From NCBI RefSeq assembly GCF_014207935.1, contig NZ_JACHLL010000001.1, positions 868,001-932,000 on the forward strand: DNA of 64,000 nt, given 5' to 3'. Under the pieces are notes generated by a model that did no database searches, was not told the origin of the DNA, and saw only the letters and a list, made by a program, of their open reading frames with translations. The DNA is from Pseudomonas fluvialis. GTDB lineage: Bacteria > Pseudomonadota > Gammaproteobacteria > Pseudomonadales > Pseudomonadaceae. The position numbers and the translations under genes are program-made. Shown here piece by piece: positions 24,844-32,862 of the stretch (its first letter is position 1; each line of letters begins with the position of its first letter).

Positions 24844-26298
24844 CTACTGCTCCCAGCCCCTGCGCTGGAGGATTTCGTCCAGCGTTCGGCTGATGGCCGT
24901 ACAGTTGCGCACCATCTCGATCCGCTCCCAGGTGGCCAGCTCGCCCTCACGGATCAACCGCAGCATGACCTGCCGCGATGGCGGGGCAAGCAGGCGCAGC
25001 GGATGGCTCCAGCGGTTGCGCAGGAAGATGTTGATGTCGGCGGTGTAGTCCTGCGCCAGCACGCCGTAACTCAGGTGCTGGATCAGGTTCAGCGCCGGTG
25101 ACTTGAAGCGCAGGGTATCGCGGCTGATCTTGAGCATCTCGGTGGTGACGTTTTTGACGATCCGGCTCTGGTAGTTGAACGCCTGGCGCAGCACATTGCC
25201 CGGCGCATCCGGATCAGGGGTGATGGCCAGTGCCGCCGGGTTGGTCATGCTGGCGATGAAGTGATTGACCCCGTACAGGCGAGTCAGGCGCTTGGCAGGC
25301 AGGTCGTCGACGAAGGAGCCGTCGATCCAGCGCAGATCCGGCAGGTAGGGCACGGCTTCACCCTTGGCATTGCGGCACTGCAGGGTCACCGGCGGGTAGA
25401 TGCCATAGATCGCACAGGAGGCCATGACCGCCGGACGGATCAGCACATTAGGCGAGGTGATGGCGTTGAGCAGGCGCGGCGCCTGCTCCGGCGCCAAACC
25501 GGTGACCGTGATGTTGAGCTTGCGCCCGGTCAGCGCGTAGGCCTCCTGAAAGGTCAGATCGGGAATGATCTTCTCCAGATAGGCGCGCAGGTTGCTGGCG
25601 TCCATCGGCTGGTTGCGGCTGACAAAAGGCGACAGCCGTGGCCGGATCGACGAGGTCTGCTCGACCTCATGGTGCAGATTGTCGATGCTCAGGCGCTGCG
25701 ACAGCTCCTCGTCGGTGTGGGTGCAGGCAGTGGCGGCGATGATCGAGCCAGCGCTGGAGCCGGAGATGATGTCCGGCAACAACCCCTGTTCGAAGAGGGC
25801 CTTGACCACGCCGGCATGGAAGAAACCGAGCACGGCGCCGCCACTGAGCATCAGGGCCGAGCGTCCGAAGCAGTGACCGGCACGGATGAAGAAATCCTCC
25901 TTCTCCTGCAGCGAAATGATCGACTCGTCGACTTCGTCGATATCGTGCAGAGCCCCACAAACCTCGCGGACGAACTGGTGGATGAGGTTCTTGGTGCCCA
26001 GCTTGGCCTTGTTGTACAGGGCCGGTTTGCCCATGCCGCCGACATTGCCGTGAATGCCCTCGTTGAGGGTGAAGAGCAGCTGTTGGTAATCCTGGCGAAA
26101 GCGCAGGTCGCGGATCAGATCCAGACGCTGGCGAATCGATCGGTAGTCGTAGCTCTTCGAGGCATCCGCGCTCTTCCAGTCGCCCAGGCCATTTTCCTGG
26201 TCGTAGGCCGCAGCCTGTTCCGACCATTCGCCGTAGCTTTGCGCGGCATCCATCTTCTTGAGCAACTGCCGGGATTGCAGGCGTGCCAATACCATCAT
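24844..26298 (-). CDS. Patatin-like phospholipase with DUF3336 N-terminal domain
   Basis: The 484-residue product begins with a DUF3336 domain (about 10-140; YGEWSEQAAAYDQENG, YQQLLFTLNEGIHGN). The patatin core follows: the oxyanion glycine run LSGGAVLGFFHAG near 151-163, the nucleophile motif GSSAG at 180-184 (Ser182) and the dyad aspartate in WIDGSFVDD. Yeast Tgl3/4/5 triacylglycerol lipases share this DUF3336-patatin layout, so a neutral lipid or phospholipid hydrolase is likely. GGAGG precedes the ATGs at 26298/26295. It lies 42 bp downstream of the wax synthase gene on the same strand, forming an operon that would both make and mobilise storage lipid. Confidence 0.9.
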   Translation of the reverse strand: MMVLARLQSRQLLKKMDAAQSYGEWSEQAAAYDQENGLGDWKSADASKSYDYRSIRQRLDLIRDLRFRQDYQQLLFTLNEGIHGNVGGMGKPALYNKAKLGTKNLIHQFVREVCGALHDIDEVDESIISLQEKEDFFIRAGHCFGRSALMLSGGAVLGFFHAGVVKALFEQGLLPDIISGSSAGSIIAATACTHTDEELSQRLSIDNLHHEVEQTSSIRPRLSPFVSRNQPMDASNLRAYLEKIIPDLTFQEAYALTGRKLNITVTGLAPEQAPRLLNAITSPNVLIRPAVMASCAIYGIYPPVTLQCRNAKGEAVPYLPDLRWIDGSFVDDLPAKRLTRLYGVNHFIASMTNPAALAITPDPDAPGNVLRQAFNYQSRIVKNVTTEMLKISRDTLRFKSPALNLIQHLSYGVLAQDYTADINIFLRNRWSHPLRLLAPPSRQVMLRLIREGELATWERIEMVRNCTAISRTLDEILQRRGWEQ

Positions 26299-26340
26299 TA
26301 GTACCTCCGCTGTTCCGCCCTGGGGCTGAGCCCCGTGTGT

Positions 26341-27888
26341 TCAGCCGCGTTCAGCCGCGGCCTGTTCTGACGCACCCTTGCGGCTGCGCCGGAGCGCCAC
26401 CGCTGCAGGGCCGGCCTCGGCCTGATCGGCTGAGGCAGCGGCCGCGCGCTGCTCGGCAAGCCGGGCCTCATGCTGCGTCGCCAGCGCCAGGTACTGCTCG
26501 GTAGAGGCCTCGATGCAGGCGATGTAGTGATCCATGTCGGGCATCACGCTGCGGTCGGCCAGCACGCCTAGGTTGAGGTTGTCGTAGATGCCGGTGATGC
26601 CATGGCTGATGGCCATGCCGTCGGCCACCGGCACCACCGGAAAGACCGAAAGAATGGGCGCGCCGGCAAAGTAGCGCGGCACCATGCCGGGGATGCCGGG
26701 CACGTTGGTGATGATGGTGTTGATCAGCGGAATCTTGCTGTAGAAGCGCGTCTTGGTCTGCACCCAGGTCGCCAGCGAGCGCAGGTAGGGTGGGAACAGC
26801 TCGCCGGCGGAGTTACTCAGGCCGTAGAGCACTTCCTTGGCCAGCGGGATGCCGCGCAGGGTGCGTCGGTGAACGGCCTCCAGACGGGTGACAGGGTCTT
26901 CGATGTCGGTGCCGATGGCTATGTACATGGCCGAGATCAGGTTACCGCCATCCTTGCGCGCCTCTTCCGCACGCAGTGACACCGGGCACAGGGACACCAG
27001 CGAGCCATCGGCCGGCAGCTTGCCATGGCTGATCAGGTAGCGGCGCAGCCCGCCGGCGATGATGCTGATGATGATGTCGTTGAGCGAAACGTCCCTGTGC
27101 AGCTGGCGGATGCGCTTGAGATCCTTGAGCGGCCAGACGTGCCCGCCATAGGCGCGGTGCGGCGTGACGGCCGCGTTGAAGATGCTCTGCGGCACGCGCC
27201 TCTGCTCGGGGCGGGAGTCGCCACGCATGTGGGCGAGCAGTTGCGCCCCCTTCCGGGCCACGTTGACGCCGGCCTTCAGGCTGCGCAGCGACTGATTGAA
27301 CAGGCGCGGCGTGGTCCGCGCCCACATTTCCAGCGGCGTGGGCGTGCGCTCGACGTACTCGACGTTGCTGCGCTTGCCGAACTCGTGCTGCGGGGTGTCC
27401 TCCATCAGCGCGGTACTCAGTTCGAGAGCGGACTTGCCGTCGGCATAGGCATGGTGGAAACGGATGAGCACAGCGAAGCTGTTCTGCGGGATGCCCTTGA
27501 CGTTGTTCAGCCCCTCGATGATGTAGATCTCCCAGGGCGCCCGATCCATGTCCAGGGTCCGCGACATGGTGCGCGCGGTGAAGATGCACAACTGGCGCCA
27601 GTCTCCCGGTTGCGGCAGGCCGACATGGCGCACGTGGTATTCGAGGTCGAAGCTTTCGTCCTCCAGCCAGTAGGGATCGTCCAGGCGCAGCGGGGCCTGC
27701 GCCAGGCGGCGGCGGAACATCGGCGTGGTGTTCAGGCGGTCACCGATGTACTGAAGGATTTCCTTGTGACGGACAATGCCGTTGGGCGCGGCATTCTGGT
27801 CACACAGCCAGAGGCTGCCGATGACCATCGGCTGGTTGGGCGTCTCGAAATAGAAGAAGTGCGAGTCCATCGGCGAAAGCTGTTTCAT
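26341..27888 (-). CDS. Wax ester synthase/diacylglycerol acyltransferase (WS/DGAT)
   Basis: The 515-residue product starts at the ATG at 27888 (MKQLSPMDSHFFYFETPNQPM), the usual WS/DGAT opening; the frame to 27978 is an unsupported extension. The catalytic motif HHxxxDG is HHAYADG at 145-151. Further family landmarks are PLRLDDPYWLEDESFDLEYHV, NDIIISIIAGGLRRYL and NTIITNVPGIPGMVPRYF. The enzyme joins acyl-CoA to long-chain alcohol or diacylglycerol to make wax esters or triacylglycerol at the membrane. The patatin-type lipase gene follows 42 bp downstream. An Ala/Glu-rich basic tail after about residue 480 is unusual but not disruptive. Confidence 0.93.
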   Translation of the reverse strand: MKQLSPMDSHFFYFETPNQPMVIGSLWLCDQNAAPNGIVRHKEILQYIGDRLNTTPMFRRRLAQAPLRLDDPYWLEDESFDLEYHVRHVGLPQPGDWRQLCIFTARTMSRTLDMDRAPWEIYIIEGLNNVKGIPQNSFAVLIRFHHAYADGKSALELSTALMEDTPQHEFGKRSNVEYVERTPTPLEMWARTTPRLFNQSLRSLKAGVNVARKGAQLLAHMRGDSRPEQRRVPQSIFNAAVTPHRAYGGHVWPLKDLKRIRQLHRDVSLNDIIISIIAGGLRRYLISHGKLPADGSLVSLCPVSLRAEEARKDGGNLISAMYIAIGTDIEDPVTRLEAVHRRTLRGIPLAKEVLYGLSNSAGELFPPYLRSLATWVQTKTRFYSKIPLINTIITNVPGIPGMVPRYFAGAPILSVFPVVPVADGMAISHGITGIYDNLNLGVLADRSVMPDMDHYIACIEASTEQYLALATQHEARLAEQRAAAASADQAEAGPAAVALRRSRKGASEQAAAERG

Positions 27889-28276
27889 CTGGATTCCTTC
27901 CTGCTTGCCCTGGCTGAATGAGAAAACATACCCCGGAGGTCGCGCGTGGCCCGCGCCATCGGCACCGCCGCGCGCCATTGGCCATGCGCTGGCGGGCTCA
28001 CCTGGGCGGGCTGGATTCTTGTTATGGGAGCGGGCACTCGGGGCGTGCGGTCAGGTTCGAGCCTAATCGACGCAACCGGGCCCGTCAGCGGCAAGGCGCG
28101 TAAATACGCATTTCGAGCGAGGCGGGTATGACGGCAACCGGCAAGTACTACTACTCGCCGCACGCATCAGCGCGCCCGGTGCCTGCACAGGGAACAACGG
28201 GAAGGGCAGCTAGGGTCTGTTGCCGTTTCGGCGCAAACCCTAGGGGCGCAGCGCGCCCCGGCGCTGAAACGCAGCT
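27889..28276. other. Intergenic stretch of 388 bp, no gene seen
   Basis: It holds the promoter side of the WS/DGAT operon and the 3' side of the trhP gene. A hairpin GGGGCGC-AGC-GCGCCCC lies near 28243-28259, 18 bp beyond the trhP stop, and may help termination. Small frames here have no ribosome site or homology I can see. Confidence 0.55.
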
Positions 28277-29638
28277 TCAGCCGCGGGTGGTGCTGCCGTT
28301 GTCCAGATGGCGCATCAGCAGGGCGTAGTTCAGATCGATGTCCTCTGGCAGCGGCAGGTAGAGGGTGTGGCCATCGCCCGGCGCCAGGTCGGTACGCTCG
28401 CCGTTGCCCTTCTCCATGGCATCAAGGGTGAAATGCACGTTGCCCTGCGGGGTCATCAGTTCCAGGCGGTCGCCCACGGCGAAGCGGTTCTTCACCTTGA
28501 CCTCGGCCAGGGCGCCGCGACGCTCACCGGTCAGCTCGCCGACGAACTGCTGGCGCTCGGAGACGGAGTTGCCGCGCTCATAATTCTGGTACTCGTCGTG
28601 CACGTGACGGCGCAGGAAGCCCTCGGTGTAGCCACGGTGAGCCAGGGATTCGAGGGTGTCCATCAGGCTCATGTCGAACGGCCGGCCGGCCACCGCATCA
28701 TCGATGGCCTTGCGGTACACCTGTGCGGTGCGCGCACAGTAGTAGTGGCTCTTGGTGCGGCCCTCGATCTTCAGCGAGTGCACGCCCATCTGCACCAGGC
28801 GCTCGACGTGCTGTACGGCACGCAGGTCCTTGGAGTTCATGATGTAGGTGCCGTGCTCGTCCTCGTAGGCGGACATGTACTCGCCCGGACGGCTGCTGTC
28901 CTCGAGGAGGAACACTTCCTTGGTCGGCGCGCCCACGCCCAGGGTCGGCTCGGCCGCCTGCACGGCAATCGGCTCGTAGACATGCACGATGTCGCCGACT
29001 TCGTTTTCCTTGGCCTCGTGGGTCTTGTATTCCCAGCGGCAGGCGTTGGTGCAGGTGCCCTGGTTGGGGTCGCGCTTGTTGATGTAGCCCGACAGCAGAC
29101 AGCGGCCGGAATAGGCCATGCACAGCGCGCCGTGGACGAACACCTCCAGCTCCATGCCCGGCACCTTTTCGCGGATCTCGCCGATCTCTTCCAGCGACAG
29201 TTCGCGCGAAAGAATGGCGCGGGTCAGGCCCTGGCGGCGCCAGAACTCGACGCTGGCCCAGTTCACCGCGTTGGCCTGCACTGACAGGTGGATGTGCATG
29301 TGCGGGAAGTGCTCGCGCACCATCATGATCAGCCCCGGGTCGGACATGATCAGCGCATCCGGCCCCATCGCCACCACCGGCTCCAGATCCTTGATGAAGG
29401 TCTTCAGCTTGGCGTTGTGCGGAGCGATGTTGACCACCACGTAGAACTGCTTGCCCTGGGCATGCGCCTCGTTGATCCCCAGCGCCAGGTTGGCGTGGTC
29501 GAACTCGTTGTTGCGCACCCGCAGACTGTAGCGCGGCTGACCGGCATACACCGCGTCAGCGCCATAGGCGAAGGCATAGCGCATGTTGCGCAGGGTGCCG
29601 GCAGGGGAAAGCAATTCGGGTTTGAACGGGGCGGACAT
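28277..29638 (-). CDS. trhP: Peptidase U32-family tRNA hydroxylation protein TrhP (YegQ)
   Basis: The 453-residue product starts at the ATG at 29638 (MSAPFKPELLSPAGTLRNM); the frame to 29770 is unsupported. PELLSPAGTL and ADAVYAGQPRYSLR are U32 family landmarks. The cysteine cluster ALCMAYSGRCLLS...DPNQGTCTNACRW near 170-200, with a later Cys in SHYYCARTA, fits an iron-sulfur binding role. E. coli YegQ, renamed TrhP, makes 5-hydroxyuridine at tRNA position 34 with prephenate-dependent chemistry; the length of about 453 matches it. It is monocistronic and divergent from the lipoprotein hydrolase at 29769. Confidence 0.93.
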   Translation of the reverse strand: MSAPFKPELLSPAGTLRNMRYAFAYGADAVYAGQPRYSLRVRNNEFDHANLALGINEAHAQGKQFYVVVNIAPHNAKLKTFIKDLEPVVAMGPDALIMSDPGLIMMVREHFPHMHIHLSVQANAVNWASVEFWRRQGLTRAILSRELSLEEIGEIREKVPGMELEVFVHGALCMAYSGRCLLSGYINKRDPNQGTCTNACRWEYKTHEAKENEVGDIVHVYEPIAVQAAEPTLGVGAPTKEVFLLEDSSRPGEYMSAYEDEHGTYIMNSKDLRAVQHVERLVQMGVHSLKIEGRTKSHYYCARTAQVYRKAIDDAVAGRPFDMSLMDTLESLAHRGYTEGFLRRHVHDEYQNYERGNSVSERQQFVGELTGERRGALAEVKVKNRFAVGDRLELMTPQGNVHFTLDAMEKGNGERTDLAPGDGHTLYLPLPEDIDLNYALLMRHLDNGSTTRG

Positions 29639-29768
29639 GCTGGTTACTCGGTTGACGCTCGGAAGGTGGGCGATTTTACGGCAATTGCGCGCCAACCGCA
29701 GGTTCGGCGACGGACGTGGACTATTCCAGTAGCGTAGTCCTCTGCCCTCTTTCCAAGGAATGCTCCTC

Positions 29769-30758
29769 ATGCTGCGTGGAATGCTGCTGTCCCTGCTGAT
29801 CGCCCTTGCCGGCTGTGCACAAAATCCGGCCGGCCTGCCGCTGTGGCAGGAGCGCCAGGTTGCCCCGCCGAGCCTGCAGTACCTCGGGGTGGGCGGCTAT
29901 CTGCTGCGCTGGCAGGACGAAGCCCTGCTGTTTGCTCCCTCGTTCAGCAACCCCGCCACCCTGGGCCAGCCGCCGCTGGTGGTACAGGCCGACAACGCCA
30001 AGATCGACGAACTGATGCCCAAAGCCGATGACGTCAGCATGCTGCTGGTCGGCCATGCCCACTACGACCACTTGATGGACGTGCCGCGCATCCTCGAAAA
30101 ACATGCGCCCAAAGCCAAGGTATATGGCTCCAAGACCATGGGCCACATCATGGCGGCCGTGCTGCCACGCGAGCGCATTGTCGATGCCGAGCGCGTGATG
30201 GCCGATGGCGCCAAGCCCGGCCAGTGGTTCTATTCCCCGGAGAAGCGCATCCGCGCCATGCCGATCAAGAGCATGCATGCGCCGCACATCTTCGGCATCA
30301 AGTTCCTCGGCGGCAGCTATGACCAGGACCTGACCGCACTGCCCAAGTCGGTGTGGGCATGGAAGGAGGGCCAGACGCTGTCCTGGCTGGTCGACCTGCT
30401 CGATGAACAGGGCCGTCCGGTCTATCGCCTGCACTATCAGGATTCGGCCAGCACCCCACCGCAGGGCCTGCCACCACAACTGGATGACACCAAGGCGGTG
30501 GACGTGGCCATCCTCTGCGTCGGCTCCTGGCAGCAGGTGCCGGCCTACCCGGATGTGTTGCTCAAGCGCCTGCAGCCGCGCCTGGCCATTCTGGGCCACT
30601 GGGAAGACTTCTTCGGCAACGACCCGCGCCAGCCCCAGGGCCTGCGCCTGCAGGACATCCAGGGCATGGTACGGACCACCCGCGCCAATCTGCCGGCCGA
30701 TGGCGAGCTGAAGCTGCCTGTGCCATTCGCCCAGATTGCCCTGCCCGCACCACGCTGA
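29769..30758 (+). CDS. Lipoprotein with metallo-beta-lactamase fold
   Basis: I chose the ATG at 29769 (MLRGMLLSLLIALAGC) because AAGGA stands ten bases before it; the ATG at 29760 is too close. LAGC with Cys at residue 16 is a lipobox, so the protein should be acylated and membrane-anchored. The metal motif HAHYDH lies at 96-101. Further parts of the MBL fold are SMHAPH (later His) and ILGHWEDFF near the end. This resembles the RomA/UlaG-like group, but the substrate is not evident. No other MBL partner is nearby. It lies 62 bp upstream of the MFS gene on the same strand. Confidence 0.85.
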   Translation: MLRGMLLSLLIALAGCAQNPAGLPLWQERQVAPPSLQYLGVGGYLLRWQDEALLFAPSFSNPATLGQPPLVVQADNAKIDELMPKADDVSMLLVGHAHYDHLMDVPRILEKHAPKAKVYGSKTMGHIMAAVLPRERIVDAERVMADGAKPGQWFYSPEKRIRAMPIKSMHAPHIFGIKFLGGSYDQDLTALPKSVWAWKEGQTLSWLVDLLDEQGRPVYRLHYQDSASTPPQGLPPQLDDTKAVDVAILCVGSWQQVPAYPDVLLKRLQPRLAILGHWEDFFGNDPRQPQGLRLQDIQGMVRTTRANLPADGELKLPVPFAQIALPAPR

Positions 30759-30820
30759 ACCGTCTTGCCCGTGGCGATGGCGCCGGCTACTGTCGCGCCA
30801 TCGCCACGGACGAGCCCGCC

Positions 30821-32083
30821 ATGCCCAACGCCGCACGCCCCGCCAACGCCACCCTGATCCTGCTGGCTGCGCTGTACTGCGCCCAGGGCCTGCCTTCCGG
30901 GCTGATCGCCCATTCGCTGCCCAGCCTGCTGCGCCAGCAGGGCGTCGACCTGGCCTGGATCGGCCTGCTCAAGCTGCTCGCCCTGCCCTGGCTGCTCAAG
31001 GTGCTGTGGGCGCCCTGGGTCGACCGCATGGCCTCGCCCCGTCTCGGTCATCACCGTGGCTGGATCCTGCCATTGCAGGGGCTGGTGGTGCTGTGTCTGG
31101 CCGGCCTGGCCCTGCTTGATCCGGACCGGCTGTTCAGCAGCCAGTTCGTGCTGCTGATCGGCGTGCTGCTGGTGGTGAACCTTGCCGCCGCCACTCAGGA
31201 CGTCGCCACCGACGGTCTCACCGTGCGCCTGCTGCCCGAACGCTGGCGCGGCCTGGGCAACAGCCTGCAGGTGGGCGGCTACAAGGTCGGCATGCTGCTC
31301 AGCGGCAGCGGCCTGCTGCTGGTGGCCGACGGCCTCGGCTGGAACCTCAGCCTGGCGCTGCTGGCACTGATCCTCGCCGCCCTCACCCTGCCCATCTGGC
31401 GTTTCGACGAACGCACGCAACTGCCCTTCCAGCCAGCCCGGGCAGAGCAGGCCTTCGGCCCGCGCCTGCTGCTGGCCCACTACCGCGGCCTGCTGGCGCA
31501 GCCGGGCATGCTCGCCTGGCTGGCGGTGGTGTTGACCTTCAAGCTCGGCGATGCGCTGGGTTCGCCGATGATCAAGCCGATGCTGGTGGACCACGGCTGG
31601 AGCAATGCCGAACTCGGCCAGCTGACCCTGATCAGCAGCCTCGCCGGCATCGGCGGCGCCCTGCTCGGCGGCCTGCTCTATGCGCGTCTAGGCGCCCTGA
31701 AGTCACTGCTGCTGTTCGGCGCCCTGCAGGCCGCCGGCATCTGCAGCCTGGCCGTGCTGGCCAGCCATGGCGCCAGCGCCTGGGCGGTATACCCCCTCGC
31801 GCTGTTCGAGCAAGTGGCCGACGGCATGTCCACCGTCGCCCTGTTTGCCGTGATGATGCGCCAATGCCGTGCCGAGCACGAAGGCGCCGACTTCACCCTG
31901 CAGGCCAGCGCCCAGCTCATTCTCGCCGGCCTGGTCGGCGCCAGCAGCGGCTTGCTGGCCAAGTGGTTCGGCTATCAGAGCCTGTTTGTTGGCGCCGGGG
32001 TACTTGGAGTGATGGTGCTGGGCGTGGTGATCTACTACTTCGCTCTGGCCCAGCCGCGGCGTGAAGAACCGGCCGCGGGCTGA
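30821..32083 (+). CDS. MFS transporter, AmpG/RhtX-FptX-like
   Basis: The 420-residue product has about 12 membrane spans. LYCAQGLPSGLIAHSLPSLLR in span 1 and LLALPWLLKVLWAPWVDR at the loop between spans 2 and 3 are typical of the AmpG-related MFS branch that includes the siderophore permeases RhtX and FptX. DVATDGLTVRLL in the middle is another landmark. It may import siderophore or peptidoglycan-like compounds across the inner membrane; no siderophore genes are adjacent, but an iron-receptor gene lies at 52518. The ATG follows a short G-rich site. It faces the histidine kinase gene across a repeat at 32089-32150. Confidence 0.85.
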   Translation: MPNAARPANATLILLAALYCAQGLPSGLIAHSLPSLLRQQGVDLAWIGLLKLLALPWLLKVLWAPWVDRMASPRLGHHRGWILPLQGLVVLCLAGLALLDPDRLFSSQFVLLIGVLLVVNLAAATQDVATDGLTVRLLPERWRGLGNSLQVGGYKVGMLLSGSGLLLVADGLGWNLSLALLALILAALTLPIWRFDERTQLPFQPARAEQAFGPRLLLAHYRGLLAQPGMLAWLAVVLTFKLGDALGSPMIKPMLVDHGWSNAELGQLTLISSLAGIGGALLGGLLYARLGALKSLLLFGALQAAGICSLAVLASHGASAWAVYPLALFEQVADGMSTVALFAVMMRQCRAEHEGADFTLQASAQLILAGLVGASSGLLAKWFGYQSLFVGAGVLGVMVLGVVIYYFALAQPRREEPAAG

Positions 32084-32088
32084 ACAAT

Positions 32089-32148
32089 GCACCACGTGGT
32101 GCGACGTTCAGCGAACCGTAGGTTGGGTTGAGGAGCAAAGCGACGAAG
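32089..32148 (+). repeat. Palindrome plus GTAGGTTGGGTT-type Pseudomonas repeat between convergent genes
   Basis: GCACCACGTGGTGC at 32089-32102 is a perfect 14-bp palindrome five bases after the MFS stop. It is followed by GTAGGTTGGGTTGAGGAGC and then CGAAGCCCAACC, whose ends pair (GGTTGGG/CCCAACC). This second part resembles the dispersed GTAGGTTGGGTT-type elements common between Pseudomonas genes. The whole may act as a terminator for both convergent transcripts. Confidence 0.6.
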
Positions 32149-32169
32149 CCCAACCAAGGATGCGCAGAC

Positions 32170-32862
32170 TCAGGGCAGGTAGATACGAAACTCGCCGCCG
32201 CCCAGCGGCCCGCCGTTGCTGATCTCGATATGCCCGCGCACGCCATTGCGCTCGTGCAGCTCGGCGATGCGCCCGGAGAAGTACAGGCCCAGGCCGGTGC
32301 TGCCGGTGCTGTGGTTGATGCCCAGGACATAGTCGGACTGTTTGGCCAGCATGGCCTCGGGGTAGCCCTCGCCGTCGTCGCAGACCGACAGCACCAGCGT
32401 GCCCTGCTCTTCCCAGGCGCGCAGCAACAGTTGCTGGCGGGCATAGCGGATCGAGTTGGTGATGATGTTGGCCACCACCGAGCCGATCAGGTTGTGGTCG
32501 AACACACCCATCAGGCCGAACTCCTCGACCTCACAACGCGCCTCGATGTGCCTACTCTGCAGGACCTCGAAATGCCGGGCGATCTGTTCCTCGAGAAAGT
32601 CCTCGACCTCCAGGTAGGCCGGCTGCAGCGGCAGCTGGTTGACCCCCAGTTTGTACAGGCCAAGCAGCTGCACCAGCATGCCGTTGAGGCGGGCGAACTC
32701 GTATTCGATGACGCCGTGCTCACGGGTGTGCAGCAGGGCCTCGGGCATCTGGCGGATCCACTGGTTGTGGGTCTGGGTCAGCATGGCCAGGGAGTTCTTC
32801 ATGTCGTGCACGGTGGAGGCGATCACCGTGGAGAAATCCAGCCCCTCGCGTGACTCGCTCAT
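32170..32862 (-). CDS. Soluble sensor histidine kinase without input domain
   Basis: The 230-residue product starts at the ATG at 32862, whose ATGA overlaps the stop of the response regulator gene upstream. The H box is STVIASTVHDMKNSLAML (His19). The ATPase part shows NIITNSIRYA (N box), VCDDGEGYP (G1) and STGLGLYFSGRI (G2). There is no membrane span and no sensory domain; the dimerisation helix starts within 12 residues of the N-terminus. It must therefore get its signal from a partner, most likely the coupled response regulator-TPR protein. Translation coupling implies a fixed ratio of the two. Confidence 0.9.
   Translation of the reverse strand: MSESREGLDFSTVIASTVHDMKNSLAMLTQTHNQWIRQMPEALLHTREHGVIEYEFARLNGMLVQLLGLYKLGVNQLPLQPAYLEVEDFLEEQIARHFEVLQSRHIEARCEVEEFGLMGVFDHNLIGSVVANIITNSIRYARQQLLLRAWEEQGTLVLSVCDDGEGYPEAMLAKQSDYVLGINHSTGSTGLGLYFSGRIAELHERNGVRGHIEISNGGPLGGGEFRIYLP

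Noticed and set aside
32089..32102. GCACCACGTGGTGC as a parS site
   Set aside because: It shares only the central CCACGTGG; outer bases differ from parS and the context fits a transcription end between convergent genes.
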